DNA from: Diploscapter coronatus
Lineage: Eukaryota > Nematoda > Chromadorea > Rhabditida > Rhabditidae
Assembly: GCA_964036155.1 (NCBI GenBank)
Contig: OZ038423.1
Coordinates: 51,909,249-51,973,248 of the forward strand
DNA: 64,000 nucleotides
Direction of reading: 5' to 3'
Made by a program: the position numbers and the translations under genes. Of the stretch, positions 1 through 11,148 are shown in pieces (within the stretch, counting starts at the first letter, position 1; each line of letters starts with the position of its first letter). The notes below the pieces were generated by a model, which saw nothing but the letters and a program-made list of their open reading frames with translations, ran no database searches and had not been told where the DNA came from.

Positions 1-93
1 ATTCTATACAATTTTCACGCTGATTCTCATGGTGTGGTTTGTTTTTCAAAAATCGGTTATCACCATGAGAATCAGCGCGAAAAACTATAGAAT
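1..93. repeat. Imperfect inverted repeat at window edge
   Basis: Positions 1-34 and 61-93 are near-perfect reverse complements (both arms carry CGCTGATTCTCATGGTG) around a loop of about 26 bp. The repeat lies in a CPSF73 intron. The left arm may continue outside the window. It resembles a miniature inverted-repeat element; no coding content is seen in 1-332. Confidence 0.75.
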
Positions 94-332
94 ATGCGAA
101 AGTCAGCCTGATTTTGACCCTGTCAGACATTCAGTTTTAGTTTCTTCGAAAAAGGAGAAATTTCACTTTAGTTTCCATTTTCTTGTCACCCCACTCATAA
201 CTTGAATTTACATTTTTCGGCTTATCTTTCAGAAAAGAAAGTAGAATTTATGAAAAAATGAAAATGATAAAAGGAAAATTACTGCACTCGGGTAGAAATA
301 AAATTCAACATATCAACTAAAAAAACTCTAAC

Positions 333-1970
333 CTTCAAGTTACTGATATGCTTGAAGACGAAAGGGTTGTTAACAGCGATTTGCTTCTGAATTCGCTCGT
401 TCATTCCGCTCACAAATGTCTGATACACGGCCATGCAGCGTTTGGCCAGAGATGACGCATCTGGAAAGTAATAATGAGATGATTTGGCACAAAAGTATGG
501 TTGTTAGTTTCATAAGCGAGTGCATTATCTCGAAAGGCACACTAAAATCAATCAAAGTGTCAGAGTGAAGATAAAATGAGAAATAGCTTACAATAGACAG
601 GAATGTCGTGCAATTCAGGATGAGCCTCCCAGTACTCGTCGAGAATGAGGAGCAGTTCCTGAGCTCTGCCCAAGGCGAATGCAGGGATGAGGCATCTGCC
701 TCCTCTGCCCACGATATCGTGCACTGTCTGGGTGAATCTCTTCTCCCTCTCCTCTCGGGGCTCGTGAATTTGAGTGCCGTACGTCGATTCCTGAAACAGA
801 CTCAAAATAGCATCTTATGGACCATTTGGAAATTACACAACAATCATGATAAAAAGACATACGCATGAAATAGTACAAGAAAAATCAGAAAATATATTGC
901 AATTCAAGCTCTATTTCATCGTATTGTTATGGTGTTTTTTTTCGAAATGAAATTCCTACCGAAATGAGAATATCCGGCTGAATGTTTGGAATTTCAGCCG
1001 CGCAAAGATGACGATCCTCGAGGCACGAAAAATCACCAGTGTAGAGGGTTTTCACTCCTGAATATAAAAATGAAAGATGAAATTTACATTAAAAATAACC
1101 AGCAATTTCGATCATGAACATGCAGGCACCCAGCACGTGGCCTGCAACGTACGGCCAGAAACGCACTCCATTCACTTCCTTCTGCTCGTGGAAATCGATC
1201 ACCTGAAATTTGTAATCTTTCATTTGAAGAGAAAATGTTGAGTGTTAGGAAGGAATTCTAAGGATGCTTTTGATATTTTTCAGTAAACTTGAAAGCGCGT
1301 TTAATTATCTAAACTCATTTCTAACCTCGATTTTCTCCATGCTCTTGTCGAGATCGTCTTCAGTGTAGAGCTGTGTTCTATCAGAAGCCGCAGAGCCAAA
1401 TCGCGAGATCTGCAAGTTTGCTCGTGTACTCAGTTTAGTAAGAATTAGGAAACATACTCGAATGTAGTCGCCCAAAAGCATACGGTAAATGGCTTTGGTT
1501 GCGTGGGTCATGAAGCAGCGACCCCGAAATCCTGTTTTCTGGAGCAGCCAGGGCAGAGCGCCGCAGTGATCCAAGTGGAAATGGGTTATCTGAAAGTTAA
1601 ATGAAAATTCAGGATTAAAGATGGCTAAGATTTACCAGCAAGAGGTCGATATTTTCGATATCGACGAAATCGACGAAGGGCAGAGCATCGACTCCGTGCA
1701 TTCCGGGGTGAACTCCACAATCCAGCTGAATAGTTTTTTTGAAAGGGAAAAATCCTTGGTCAAAAATTATTAACTTGCTAAGTTATTTTTTTGAAAAATG
1801 CTTACCAAAATCTTCTTGCCCTTGAACTGCAGCAAGTGAGCTGATCTGCCGACTTCCTGTCCCGAACCGAGTGGAGTGAAGCAGAGCACATCCGAATTCT
1901 CCTCTCCAGGAGCATCTGACGAATCCATTGCTATTTCCGCCATTTCTCTGCATTTAGTTGTATCAGTCAC
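333..1970 (-). CDS. CPSF3: CPSF73 / CPSF3 pre-mRNA 3'-end endonuclease, 5' part
   Basis: This is the nuclease that cuts pre-mRNA before polyadenylation (and histone mRNA), a metallo-beta-lactamase/beta-CASP enzyme in the nucleus. Eight exons are readable: 1806-1970, 1636-1725, 1458-1589, 1326-1409, 1100-1202, 960-1057, 592-790 and 333-460, giving about 333 codons. Visible motifs are GSGQEVGRS near the start, the zinc-binding HFHLDHCG box, YTGDFS, ESTYGT and [12 protein letters not shown]. All lie in the same order as in human CPSF73, where they occupy roughly the first half of about 680 residues. The gene continues off the left edge through an intron donor at 332. The first ATG is at 1970; a second in-frame ATG (MAEIAMD) at 1943 is an alternative. 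Stop codons or frameshifts are not seen in the joined exons. Confidence 0.95.
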
Positions 1971-2227
1971 TGATTAAAGGCTTAAAAAATCCAAAATAAA
2001 TGACTTGGTTCCAAACCAAATGGGTCGAAAATTCACAAGAAAAACTATAATCGAGTTTATTAAACTTCTCAGATAATATTAACGAAAAGATAGCACAAGA
2101 TTGAGTTTAAAATAAACGAAATTACACGACAAGAAATGAACAAGAAAGAGGTAAAATGATTCAGTATACAGTCGAGATAAGTAATCGTGATACGTTGTAC
2201 TTGTAGTTGTTGATTTGGCAGTTTGAA
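1971..2227. other. Short intergenic gap, CPSF73-JAZF1 like
   Basis: Only 257 bp separate two genes transcribed in the same direction (minus). The reverse complement of 2056-2061 reads AATAAA, a likely poly(A) signal for the upstream zinc-finger gene. The short same-strand spacing is compatible with either a compact promoter or polycistronic transcription. Confidence 0.4.
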
Positions 2228-5146
2228 TTACTGATTGTAATGCGGCTGATTGGGATTGGTCACTTCGTGTTGCGTCTGTTGTTGCTGTTGCTGCTGCTGT
2301 TGGTGATTGGGAGGGGGAGGTCGATTGTGGTAGAACTCGGGGCGTTGCATCATTGCCTGCTGAGAGTGGGGATGGGGAGGATGCATTTCTGAAGGAAACA
2401 ATTAGGACTTATCATCAGGACAAATTACCCTGCATCGGAATCCCTTGCTGCTGTTGATTTTGAGCCATTTGCTGCTGAAGTTGGCCTTGTTGCAAAATTT
2501 GTTGAGCCTGAATTCAAAAAATGGCTTTTGCTCAAATATCGGATTAAAATAGGGACCGCCATCCCTCTTTTCACTAGATACAGATGTTGGCAATTTTAAT
2601 TTATTCAAATTACCGTGTTTATTATCCGGTAATTTTATGAAACTCGTATGGGGTTTATACAATTCGACCCTCCTCTTTCACATAGTGATATTGATTTTTC
2701 TGGAAGCTCGCAATTGCGCGTCAAATGTGATACGTCTCTTTTCACGAATGAACGGTGACGATCAAGAGCTACAAGATGGTGTATAATATGACCCATAAAG
2801 TCACATCTATAATTTTAGCTGGAGGCCCCTAATTGAAAGGCTAAAATAGCTAATAAGAAAAAAGCTAATTACCATTTGCGTATGCGAAATGTGAGACCGT
2901 CTTTGAGGCGGAGGATGCATCGAATGTGGCTGCTGCATCTGCATGCCTGCTGTCGAGCTCTGAATTGAAATTTCATCTCAGTTTAAAAGTAACTAATCAA
3001 ACCGGAATAGCTCCAGAATATGCACTAGATCTTTGCATTGGTCCTTGCGGCTGTTGAGAATAGTTGCCGATAGATCGAACTGGCAAAGGTGGCTGGGGAT
3101 TCGCGTTCTAGAATTATTCAATTACAGGAAAAAATCCTCTAAAATTTCACCTGTTGCATGTACTGATGCTGATGTGGCTGATTGTGCACGGGCTGCTGGA
3201 ATTGTGACTGTCCCTGGCCTTGTCCCACCTGGTGCTGATTGGGAGCCAGAGCGACAGGCAGAGGACGTTGATGGGTCATCATCGAGTGGGGAGGTGCTTG
3301 GTTACGCTGAAATAGAAAAAAGACTAATGAAGTGATTTTCAGAAATCTTATTCTAGATTCATCATTGTAAAAAATGAAAGCATAATCGAATCTTGAAAGT
3401 GGGGAAGAATCTCCAAAAATCTAGTAAGTCGATCAACATCATCAGACTCAAATTCGTTATGGTTGTAGGTAGAGGAATAAGTTGGAAGGTTTCTAATAAA
3501 ACGGAACCAAATTAACCTGTTGCTGCTCCATAGCAGTGCGATGCTGTCGCTCAGCCTGTGCCTGGGTGATGAGTTGAGCCAGAACTGTTGGAGACGATGG
3601 AGCTTGTTCGGGATTCTGTCCAGCATAGCCTGAATAACAGACTTGAATTTTCACAATTAACGAAATCTCTCTACCTCCGGAGGTTTTCTGGTGTGCTTGA
3701 TTGACGTGATTGGTGAGTCCGGCAGGCGTTTTGTATCTCTTGGAGCAGTACTGGCATTTGTGCGGCTTGGAAGGACTTGAAGGCAGCTGTCCGTGCAAAT
3801 CGTCGCCATAGCCTTGATTCACATCGTTCTTGTCCTCGAACACAATTCGATGGGCAACTCGGAGATGATTCCTGAAATAGAAAATACTTGCTTTTTTAAT
3901 TATACGTAACTTTTTCCGGCTTTTGAAATGAAACAACAAATCAGCGTCAAAGTGAACAAAGTGAAATTACCGTAATCCGTGTATGTTCTTGTACCGCAAG
4001 TGGCAGTCGATTATCGTGCATTTGAATCGCATTTCCGGGTCACTGAAATCATTCAATTTCGATTTAAAACTAGGAAAAATAGATATATACTTCGTAGGGC
4101 ATTCGTCGAGATCTTCAGGAGGATTGTTGTTAACTGGCACCTCGTTGGGAATGTCGAGATTGAGATGCGGTGCTGAGCTGACCGAGGGCATAGATACAGA
4201 CACAGGGGCGTGGTAGGCATGGTGTGGATGGGGGTGGGACAGAGAGTGCTGGGACTGGGACTGCGGGATGGGGAGGGGCTGTTGCTGCAGCTGAACTGGC
4301 ACTGATTGGGGAGGCAACTGATGATTCTGAGCCACCATTCCTCGGGAGTCGCGCATTTCGATGTAATCTGAAGGAGAATCAATCATTGGTTTGTCCTTAT
4401 GAAACTTCGCCATTTCAACAATATAGATTCGGAAATTTAATCTACTTTTCTATCTATCAATATATACCATTTGCTACAAAACTAGATGGGCGTTTAAAAA
4501 AGTATTTATAATCAATTATAAAGTGAAATAGGGGAAAAAAACGTTACTTTGTGGATTCCTCGGATTGGCATTAGATATTATATTGGCTGGGTTTGCCTGC
4601 AACAGACCAGAAACTGTAGTGGCTGATTGAATTGGAACTTGTTGTGGCGGCAATATAGACGCTGAATTTCATCAAAATGTAAACAAGAACACCCATTAAA
4701 AATACCTTGTGGAGGTCTCTTTCTGTAATGGCACCAGTTGAGTCGGAACGCCTCTGGCTTGCTGGGAGTTGTCCGATATGGTGTTCGAAATACTCTGAAA
4801 AGACGACGATACTCGCACCAAATATTCAAACACTATCTAAATATAAATGGTGGGTATCAGACCAGTGATGAGAGAAAAAACGAGATCGGTCATTTTATCG
4901 GAATTGAAACTTTCTAAACTTTCCAAATAATTTCCAATGAATCTACCTGCAGACGTAGCTGAGCGGCAGATTGGGAGCAGTCCTGTTGTCGGACTCAACT
5001 GCCTGACTGCACTTCTGTCTCTGCTCCTCCTCAATCAGAGGGATGTGGATGAACTCGATGTGGGCGATGAGGTCGTACAGATTCGCGAATGACAGGCTGC
5101 AGCCCGAGTAGCTGCACATGTTCTGGCTCATCAGGGACAGCGACAT
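2228..5146 (-). CDS. JAZF1-like C2H2 zinc-finger protein with Gln/Pro-rich tail
   Basis: The N-terminus carries a C2H2 finger (MCSYSGCSLSFANLYDLIAH...H) close in layout to JAZF1's first finger, followed by LPLSYVCR, which matches the JAZF1 region reading ALSYINR. A middle pair of fingers (FKCTIIDCHLRYKNIHGLRNH, then HKCQYCSKRYKTPAGLTNH) matches JAZF1's C-terminal fingers. JAZF1 is a nuclear cofactor linked to nuclear receptor TR4 and NuA4/TIP60. This protein is about 570 residues against about 240 in human. The excess is Gln/His/Pro-rich sequence from about residue 100 to 210 and throughout the C-terminal half, encoded by five small exons and ending in NQPHYNQ. The start is set by ATG at 5146, eleven bases into an exon whose acceptor is TATTTTCAG, so a 5' UTR exon lies upstream. 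The known fly/worm orthologue name was not assigned. Confidence 0.8.
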
Positions 5147-5157
5147 TTTAGTAGAGC

Positions 5158-6430
5158 TGAAAATAGAATTCAAAAGTTAATGAAAAACAGACATTTAGTA
5201 CTTGAAATTCGGTTCGGAAACCACGCTTAAAGTACAAAAAAATTCGAACGAGTAAAACTTTATGGAGTATTTCTGTGAATGAAACATCATCCACTTTTCA
5301 CAAAAACGTATCGAAATCACAATTCTCTTGAAACGGCAAATTACCCGAATGAATTGAAAATAGAAACGAATTAATCAAAGAACTCACTAAAGATAGGTTG
5401 CAATTGAAACAAGCTGGAAGAGGACAAAGTATGGATTAGACAGAGACAAAGAATAGACGAGTTATTTTAGAGCTTTTATGTTTGAAATATTCTCTTATCT
5501 TAGATTATTTACAAACTTAACTCTAAAAGCATAAAATAATACGTAATTATTTAGATGATGAAGAGATAACCCAATAAATAATCAAACTCAACAGCGATCA
5601 ACAATAAATGAACGAGGAAGGAAAAGAATCAATTACAGTGGATTAGGTTAAAAAAAAAGTCTGACCAAATTATTGCAGGCGCGCGGCGAAAGAATTGTTC
5701 GCATGCAAAGTGTGCAGGTCGGCGTCAATTTGCCCAGCACCAATGCTCCCTTCTCTCCTTTGTTTCTCGATCTGAGCATCGGTATCGCAAATTGGCACTA
5801 ACTTGCACTTTGCATGCGAACAACTCTTTCACCGAGCGCCTACAATATCTAGAAAGATGAGTGAAAAAGATAGTCGAGAAAATATAAATCTACCTAATTG
5901 TACCGGTTGGGATAAATAATTGAGAAATTGTATTTCTATCAACTAGAGCCTATGGAGGAAATGAATATCCTCAAAATAAATGCACTAATGTTAGGGGCGA
6001 ATGAAGTGACGGCTGGTGTATAGTAATCAGCAAGTGAAAAAAAACAATTACTAAATGGCGGAGTCCTATAGTTAGTAATAGGCGAAAGGATAAAATTCGA
6101 GAGAAATGGTGTGGAACAGATACGTTCCGCCATATAGTAATTGCCAGTGCGTGTTCTACGCCCAATTACCCTAGTCCACCAAGTTTCAATTCATTTTGTC
6201 ACTTTCCGACTTCTATATTCTTACCGAAATAACTGTCAAATGTTCGATATACTGAATAAAATTGAAAATTTGAAGGAATCGACCAAAATGGACTTTTTCG
6301 AAAAGAAAAGAAACTTCTCGTAAGCCCCTGACACAAATGTTTTAAAAACCATTTCTTAGCATCTTTCCATAGCGCATTTATATTGAAGATATATGCATTC
6401 CGAACCGATGAGATGCACTGCACTCGCAGG
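5158..6430. other. Intergenic region upstream of JAZF1-like gene
   Basis: No convincing coding exon is seen. It should hold the JAZF1-like promoter and 5' UTR exon, the KLHDC10-like 3' UTR, and the hairpin element at 5670-5847. Confidence 0.5.
5670..5847. repeat. GC-rich inverted repeat (MITE-like)
   Basis: Arms 5670-5748 and 5772-5847 are imperfect reverse complements, including GTTCGCATGCAAAGTG against CACTTTGCATGCGAAC. The arms are clearly more GC-rich than the flanking DNA. There is no ORF; a foldback element is likely. Confidence 0.8.
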
Positions 6431-9240
6431 CTATCCGGGCATGATCCACAGGTAGATTTTGACGGGGTCGTTCGAACGCAGCTCATCTTTCGCCGCTGCA
6501 ACCTGCAAACAATAAATTTCATTGGCTGAAAAGTTATTGTGGAACTCCTCTTTGCAAGAAAGTTATCTTACAACGACTAGTTTGTGATAATATGAAAGAA
6601 AAAAAATGAAAAATGCTTATTAATTTCAGTTCTTAAGCATAGCTAAATTTATAACTATTTCCGAATAAATAAAAAGACCTTTGGATGATGAGACATAGTG
6701 GATGCAGCGAGGAAATAGAGCGGAGGGGGCTGCAGCCAGAGCGCGAAGCACTCGTTCGTCCGCAGAGTGGCCAGCTTGTCTACCACACCGCCCCACACAA
6801 TCAGATGACCGTCCTAAAAATTTGAATATTCAAAATTGAACTATTAGCCTAGTTTACGAATATAAATTCCAATTTAAGATTCAGATATCGTTGTCAATTA
6901 CGATATTACCTGAACTCACATTCAGAGAAAATCGGACATTTCACATCCTATTCTTTTTTTATTTTCATCTGATTGCATCTGTTCATACCTGCGTGGTTGC
7001 AGCGTCGTGGAAGAAAAGAGCCCTTGGTAGGTCGAATTTGTGCTTCTTCCAGCGCAGAGTGTTCAGGTCGAAAAGCCACACGCAGGAATACAAGTCCACC
7101 TGAAATTTATTTATTGCAAAATGTATGTCAAAAGCAAACTCACCATCCCACTATCATTAGTGCGGATTTCTTCCGAGCAGCCTCCCGCAATCACCGCGTA
7201 ATGTCTCCACTGCGTTGCAGAATGGCATCTGAAATTGTTCTTTCTGAAAGATATTATCGTTAGATCTGCATTGTTTGAAAAAAAACTGAATTTATTTTCG
7301 AAGCATCGATAAGATTTCTTCTATCATCATTCTCCTACCTTCTTCTGGACGGATATCCGGGTTGCCCGAGAGCGAGCTGTTCTTCATCAGGGTATGTCTG
7401 CAGAGACACATAGGCGTTCTTCTCGAGGTCGAACACCAGCAGCATGTCGAATTCCTTTACTTCCGAGGGAGTGCCTGAAATATTCAAGTTATTCCATTTT
7501 TATAAAATGGGAATGCTACCTCCTCCAAAGCAGAAGATGCGATTTCCATAGGCAACTGCCTCCAAACGATATCTGCCGCCTTCGCCTGTCCACTGAAAAC
7601 CACATTGCTTGAATTTTCAAAGGAATTCTTAGAGCGAGTAATGTTTCTGTTGAAAATTCGAGGTGTGGATTTTCGATTGAAAAAATTAAAATAGAAAAAA
7701 AACTGAAAAGCTCTGAGTTGAAATTCCATCCAGAATATTTCAAGAAAATCAAATTATTGGTGCAAAATCATGAATATCTGACATAGGTTCTTGTTTTAAA
7801 GGTTTACAATTTAGTGAAGTCAAATAAATCTAACCTCGTGCAATTTCGTCCAAGTCCACACTCCATTCTTGACGGACAATTCGTCTACATCGAAGAAGAA
7901 GTCGCGGCCTGTAGTCCCGCCGATCACGTAGAACGTGTCCTTTTTCGTCTGGGAACGGACCATCGCCTTAATATTTCAAATAAAAAATGGCTTGAAGGGA
8001 ATGATTTATGCGATTTTTCAGAAATCAACTCTTTCATTAAATGTTGAATATCGTAGTGCCTAAAGATGCTAGTTTATTTTCTAATAGACGGAAGAGAACT
8101 GTTTGAGCTAATTCGAAAGTCAGTTCTTGGATGTCGTGTAGTCACAAGCAATGCTCATACTAACCAGGATTCACGAAAATAAACCTACATGTCCATAGGT
8201 TGGTATTTTGTTGCCGAAAACAGGCAGCTTTGTACTGTAGCAGATGTTCTTCTTGCCATCGATGGTGAGCAAGTGCACAGCGTTGGAGATCTCATTCCCG
8301 AAATCTGCACCGGTCCCTCCGAACACTAGCAACTGATTAGAGAGGGGGGAGCGTTGCACAACTGTAAAAGAAAAGAAGAATAAAAGATTATTCCTTATCA
8401 ACAAGACCAGAATATCAATTTTACGATATAAAAAGTGGCAAAAATATAATGGCATAAACAAGTCTCGTTCCGAATTATATCTGAACAACTAAAAATAACG
8501 AGTCTGAATAGTTTTCACGTATTATTTCTTCCAATTTTTAACCGTTTTTTTCTATTTCTAAACTATAGACTCCGCCAATCCGTTTAATTTGAAAATGTTT
8601 GTTCAACTTACGCGAGAAGGAAGCGAGGCAGGTTGGGAATTCCCCCTGCAGATTCATGCGACGCCACTTCTTTGTGAACAGGTTGATCGAGATCACCTGA
8701 AACATTGTTGTTATTCTATGACTTTCAAGACACGGCTTTTCAAGCGATGCATAGAGCAGAATTTTCTAGCTTCACCAATATACGCATTATTTCGATTTGC
8801 GCATTTCTTTTCGAAAAGCTTCAACTGATTTACCGGTCATTTTCTTCCGAAATTTGCCCACGTAGCTATTTTTTACCTTTGTCAACGGCCAAAAACTTAC
8901 GTGGGCAGAATTTGGAAAAATGATCGAGAAGACGGGTGAAATCTTTGGAAAATAAATGCCGCGAAAATATACCGACTCACTGTGTTGACAGGCTATGGAA
9001 GAATAAATTTACTTCTTTGAAGATATGGGCGACAGGAGCGCGCTTGAACCCGCCGATGATGTACAGATAATCCTGGTCGAGAAAGACGCGATGGCCGGAA
9101 CGAGGCTCGGGGTGATCGCCTGCAAATCTCACACTCCGAATTAGGACGATCATTTGAGCGCACCTGCAGGAGTGTGTTGGGTGAATCGAGTGAATTCCAT
9201 CAAATTCACGGACTCGTTCGTGTTCGTCAAATCGGACATC
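6431..9240 (-). CDS. KLHDC10: KLHDC10-like kelch protein, cullin-2 substrate receptor
   Basis: Eleven exons encode about 390 residues (human 442). Kelch-blade landmarks occur in the human KLHDC10 order: EPRSGHRVF, YIIGGFKRAPV, LASFSLVQ, LLVFGGTGADFG, IYGQAM-like YGHAM, YVIGGTTGRD, RRCHSATQ with AVIAGG, the LPRALFFHDAA segment and the GGVV segment. KLHDC10 recruits proteins with a C-terminal Gly degron (-WG, -PG, -AG) to a CUL2 ubiquitin ligase through elongin B/C. The start ATG at 9240 directly follows a TTTCAG acceptor, giving MSDLTNTNESVNLMEF. One internal acceptor is ATTAAG rather than CAG. The C-terminal elongin-binding region is short and diverged, and the last residues are IMPG, so the protein itself ends in Pro-Gly. 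Orthology to KLHDC10 rather than KLHDC2/3 rests on these shared segments. Confidence 0.82.
8837..8923. repeat. Short inverted repeat in KLHDC10-like intron
   Basis: Arms 8837-8864 and 8898-8923 pair (TTTGCCCACGTA against TACGTGGGCAGAA) around a loop of about 33 bp. It sits entirely in an intron. Confidence 0.7.
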
Positions 9241-11148
9241 TGAAATAGCGATTTATTTTCATGAAGAATAGGGCCTGCAATATAACATGCGAAAATAAGC
9301 AGAAAAGTTGTAAAAAATCAACAAATGCTAGCTACTTTGCCAAAAAAATATTATTCCAAACAAGTGCTGAAAAAATAAATGCAGAAACGTCTGCAATTTC
9401 AATTTCACTGATAAGAGAAGCTCCCAAATAGGAACTCCGATTTGGGCAAAACTTTCCAAATAGGGATTTTCGATGACGCTGATCACGATTGTGACATCAA
9501 AAAGTGCCTAATCGCACTCTGAAATCTTGCATTTTTTTCACTTGTATCTTGTATGCAAAATGAGCTGTTTCTATGTGAAAAGGATGTATTCAAATTTGGC
9601 AATTTTCAAATCAAAGGAATAAATCAGGTTCAACTCAAAATTCCAGGCTTATGAGTGCGATTAGGCACATTTTTTGACATGATAAAAGTGATAAACGTCA
9701 TCGAATACTCCTATGAGAGAAGTTCCATCGAGATCTGTGAGTTTCTAAGTGAGAGCCTCCTTTGTAAGCAATAATCTTCTAAAACTATCCTAGAAAACGA
9801 ATATGTCAAAAATCGATAGTTAGCTTGAAGAATCTCTACCTTGAAATTAGTCGAAATGACCACTTCTTCCGTTGTCGTTGTGTCGTTTTATTATTTCGTT
9901 GATAGGGAGGAAATCGATTGTTGTCGCTGTTGTTTGGATTTGTGTGGAGATCAGAAAGAGAACATCACTTCGCAGAGGCAATTACCACAAATCCTGAACG
10001 GAATGAATTCGAAAAGAAAAAAACAAAATGGAAAATGATGAATGAATTTCGGACACTTCGTATAGATCGAAAAGAGAGTGAAGGAAACAAAGAGACGAAG
10101 AGAGCGAAGGAAGAAAGATGAATGAAAAAAGCCGGCACAAGAAGACAAGAGAAAGGAAGAAGGAATAGGAAATAGAGCGAATAGATAGAGGTGCCAGTCT
10201 GGCTATCAGACTAACTGCTAGCCATAAGATCTTGACTATGTTTTCGATTGAAGTTTTAGTTTTCGGACTGGCACGAAGGCAGGAAGGTAGGGAGGAAAGT
10301 GAAGGAGTAAAAGAGTTGATGGAATGATAGGGAAAGGGGATGGAAGGGAATGTTCGAGAGTAAAGAGTAAAATTTGTGAAAATGAGTAAACAGATAGACG
10401 CAGAGGGGAAGGGAAGAGAAGGCAGGGTGATCGGCAGAGGAGTTGGGATGAACTCTAGTTGAGTGCGATGAAAAGAGCCCAACAACAACTCCTCATCATC
10501 ATAAATAGCTCATTGTCATCATCGTAGAACAAATAGAACTTATCGAGTTTCTACTGTCAACATTTGATTTTTACACTTCTCACAACCCCACAATGATAAG
10601 ATTTCTTCATAGAGCGTGAACGTACGTGCATCTAACATTGGTCATTTTTGGATAAAAATGCCACTTCTTTAATGATATCTAAAGATGATGAGATGTTTTT
10701 TCTTCTTATACCGATAAGTTTCTTCTATGTCTTGGCTAGAATCACTTGATGTCAACATTTTTGCCAGGCGTAAGACCGTTCAAGCCATTTAGAAAGAAAA
10801 AAAATGTGAATAAGACGATGAAAGAAAGTGATGAAGGGCTGGATGGAGGTAAGCAGTGCAAGAGTGATTCAGATAAGTGTCAATTGGGCTGATTTTGATA
10901 GGCAGCTGGGCAAATTACAGCCAATGCATAGAAAAAGAAGGCGTTCGAGAAGTGAGAGGAGATATTTTCAGTCAAATAGAAGTGGGAAGACAGTCATTGA
11001 CGCTAAGCCAAAGCAGGTCGTTACTCGATCTAACACACAGACTTGAAGAAGCTTATTCACTCCCTTTCCTTCTTTAGCTTCTCCATCCTCTCCCCTCTCC
11101 CTTTCCTCGATCCAATCCCAATCCTTACATCCCGATCATCTCGTCAGT
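9241..11148. other. Intergenic, with inverted repeat and polypurine tract
   Basis: No supported gene. It holds the inverted repeat at 9469-9705, a hairpin around 10191-10275 (GTGCCAGTC...GACTGGCAC), and a strongly purine-rich plus strand from about 9990 to 10450. Putative divergent promoters for the KLHDC10-like gene and the C6-like gene at 11149 should lie here. Confidence 0.5.
9469..9705. repeat. Inverted repeat (MITE-like)
   Basis: Arms 9469-9519 and 9653-9705 are reverse complements with a few mismatches (AGTGCCTAATCGCACTC against GAGTGCGATTAGGCAC). It lies about 230 bp upstream of the KLHDC10-like start codon. Confidence 0.8.

Noticed and set aside
9434..9700. Possible tRNA or structured RNA
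   Set aside because: The secondary structure is explained by a long inverted repeat; no tRNA A/B boxes were seen here or elsewhere in the window.
9982..10488. 168-codon open frame on the minus strand
   Set aside because: It is the complement of a polypurine tract and gives Ser/Leu/Phe/Pro-rich low-complexity protein with no domain and no splice context.
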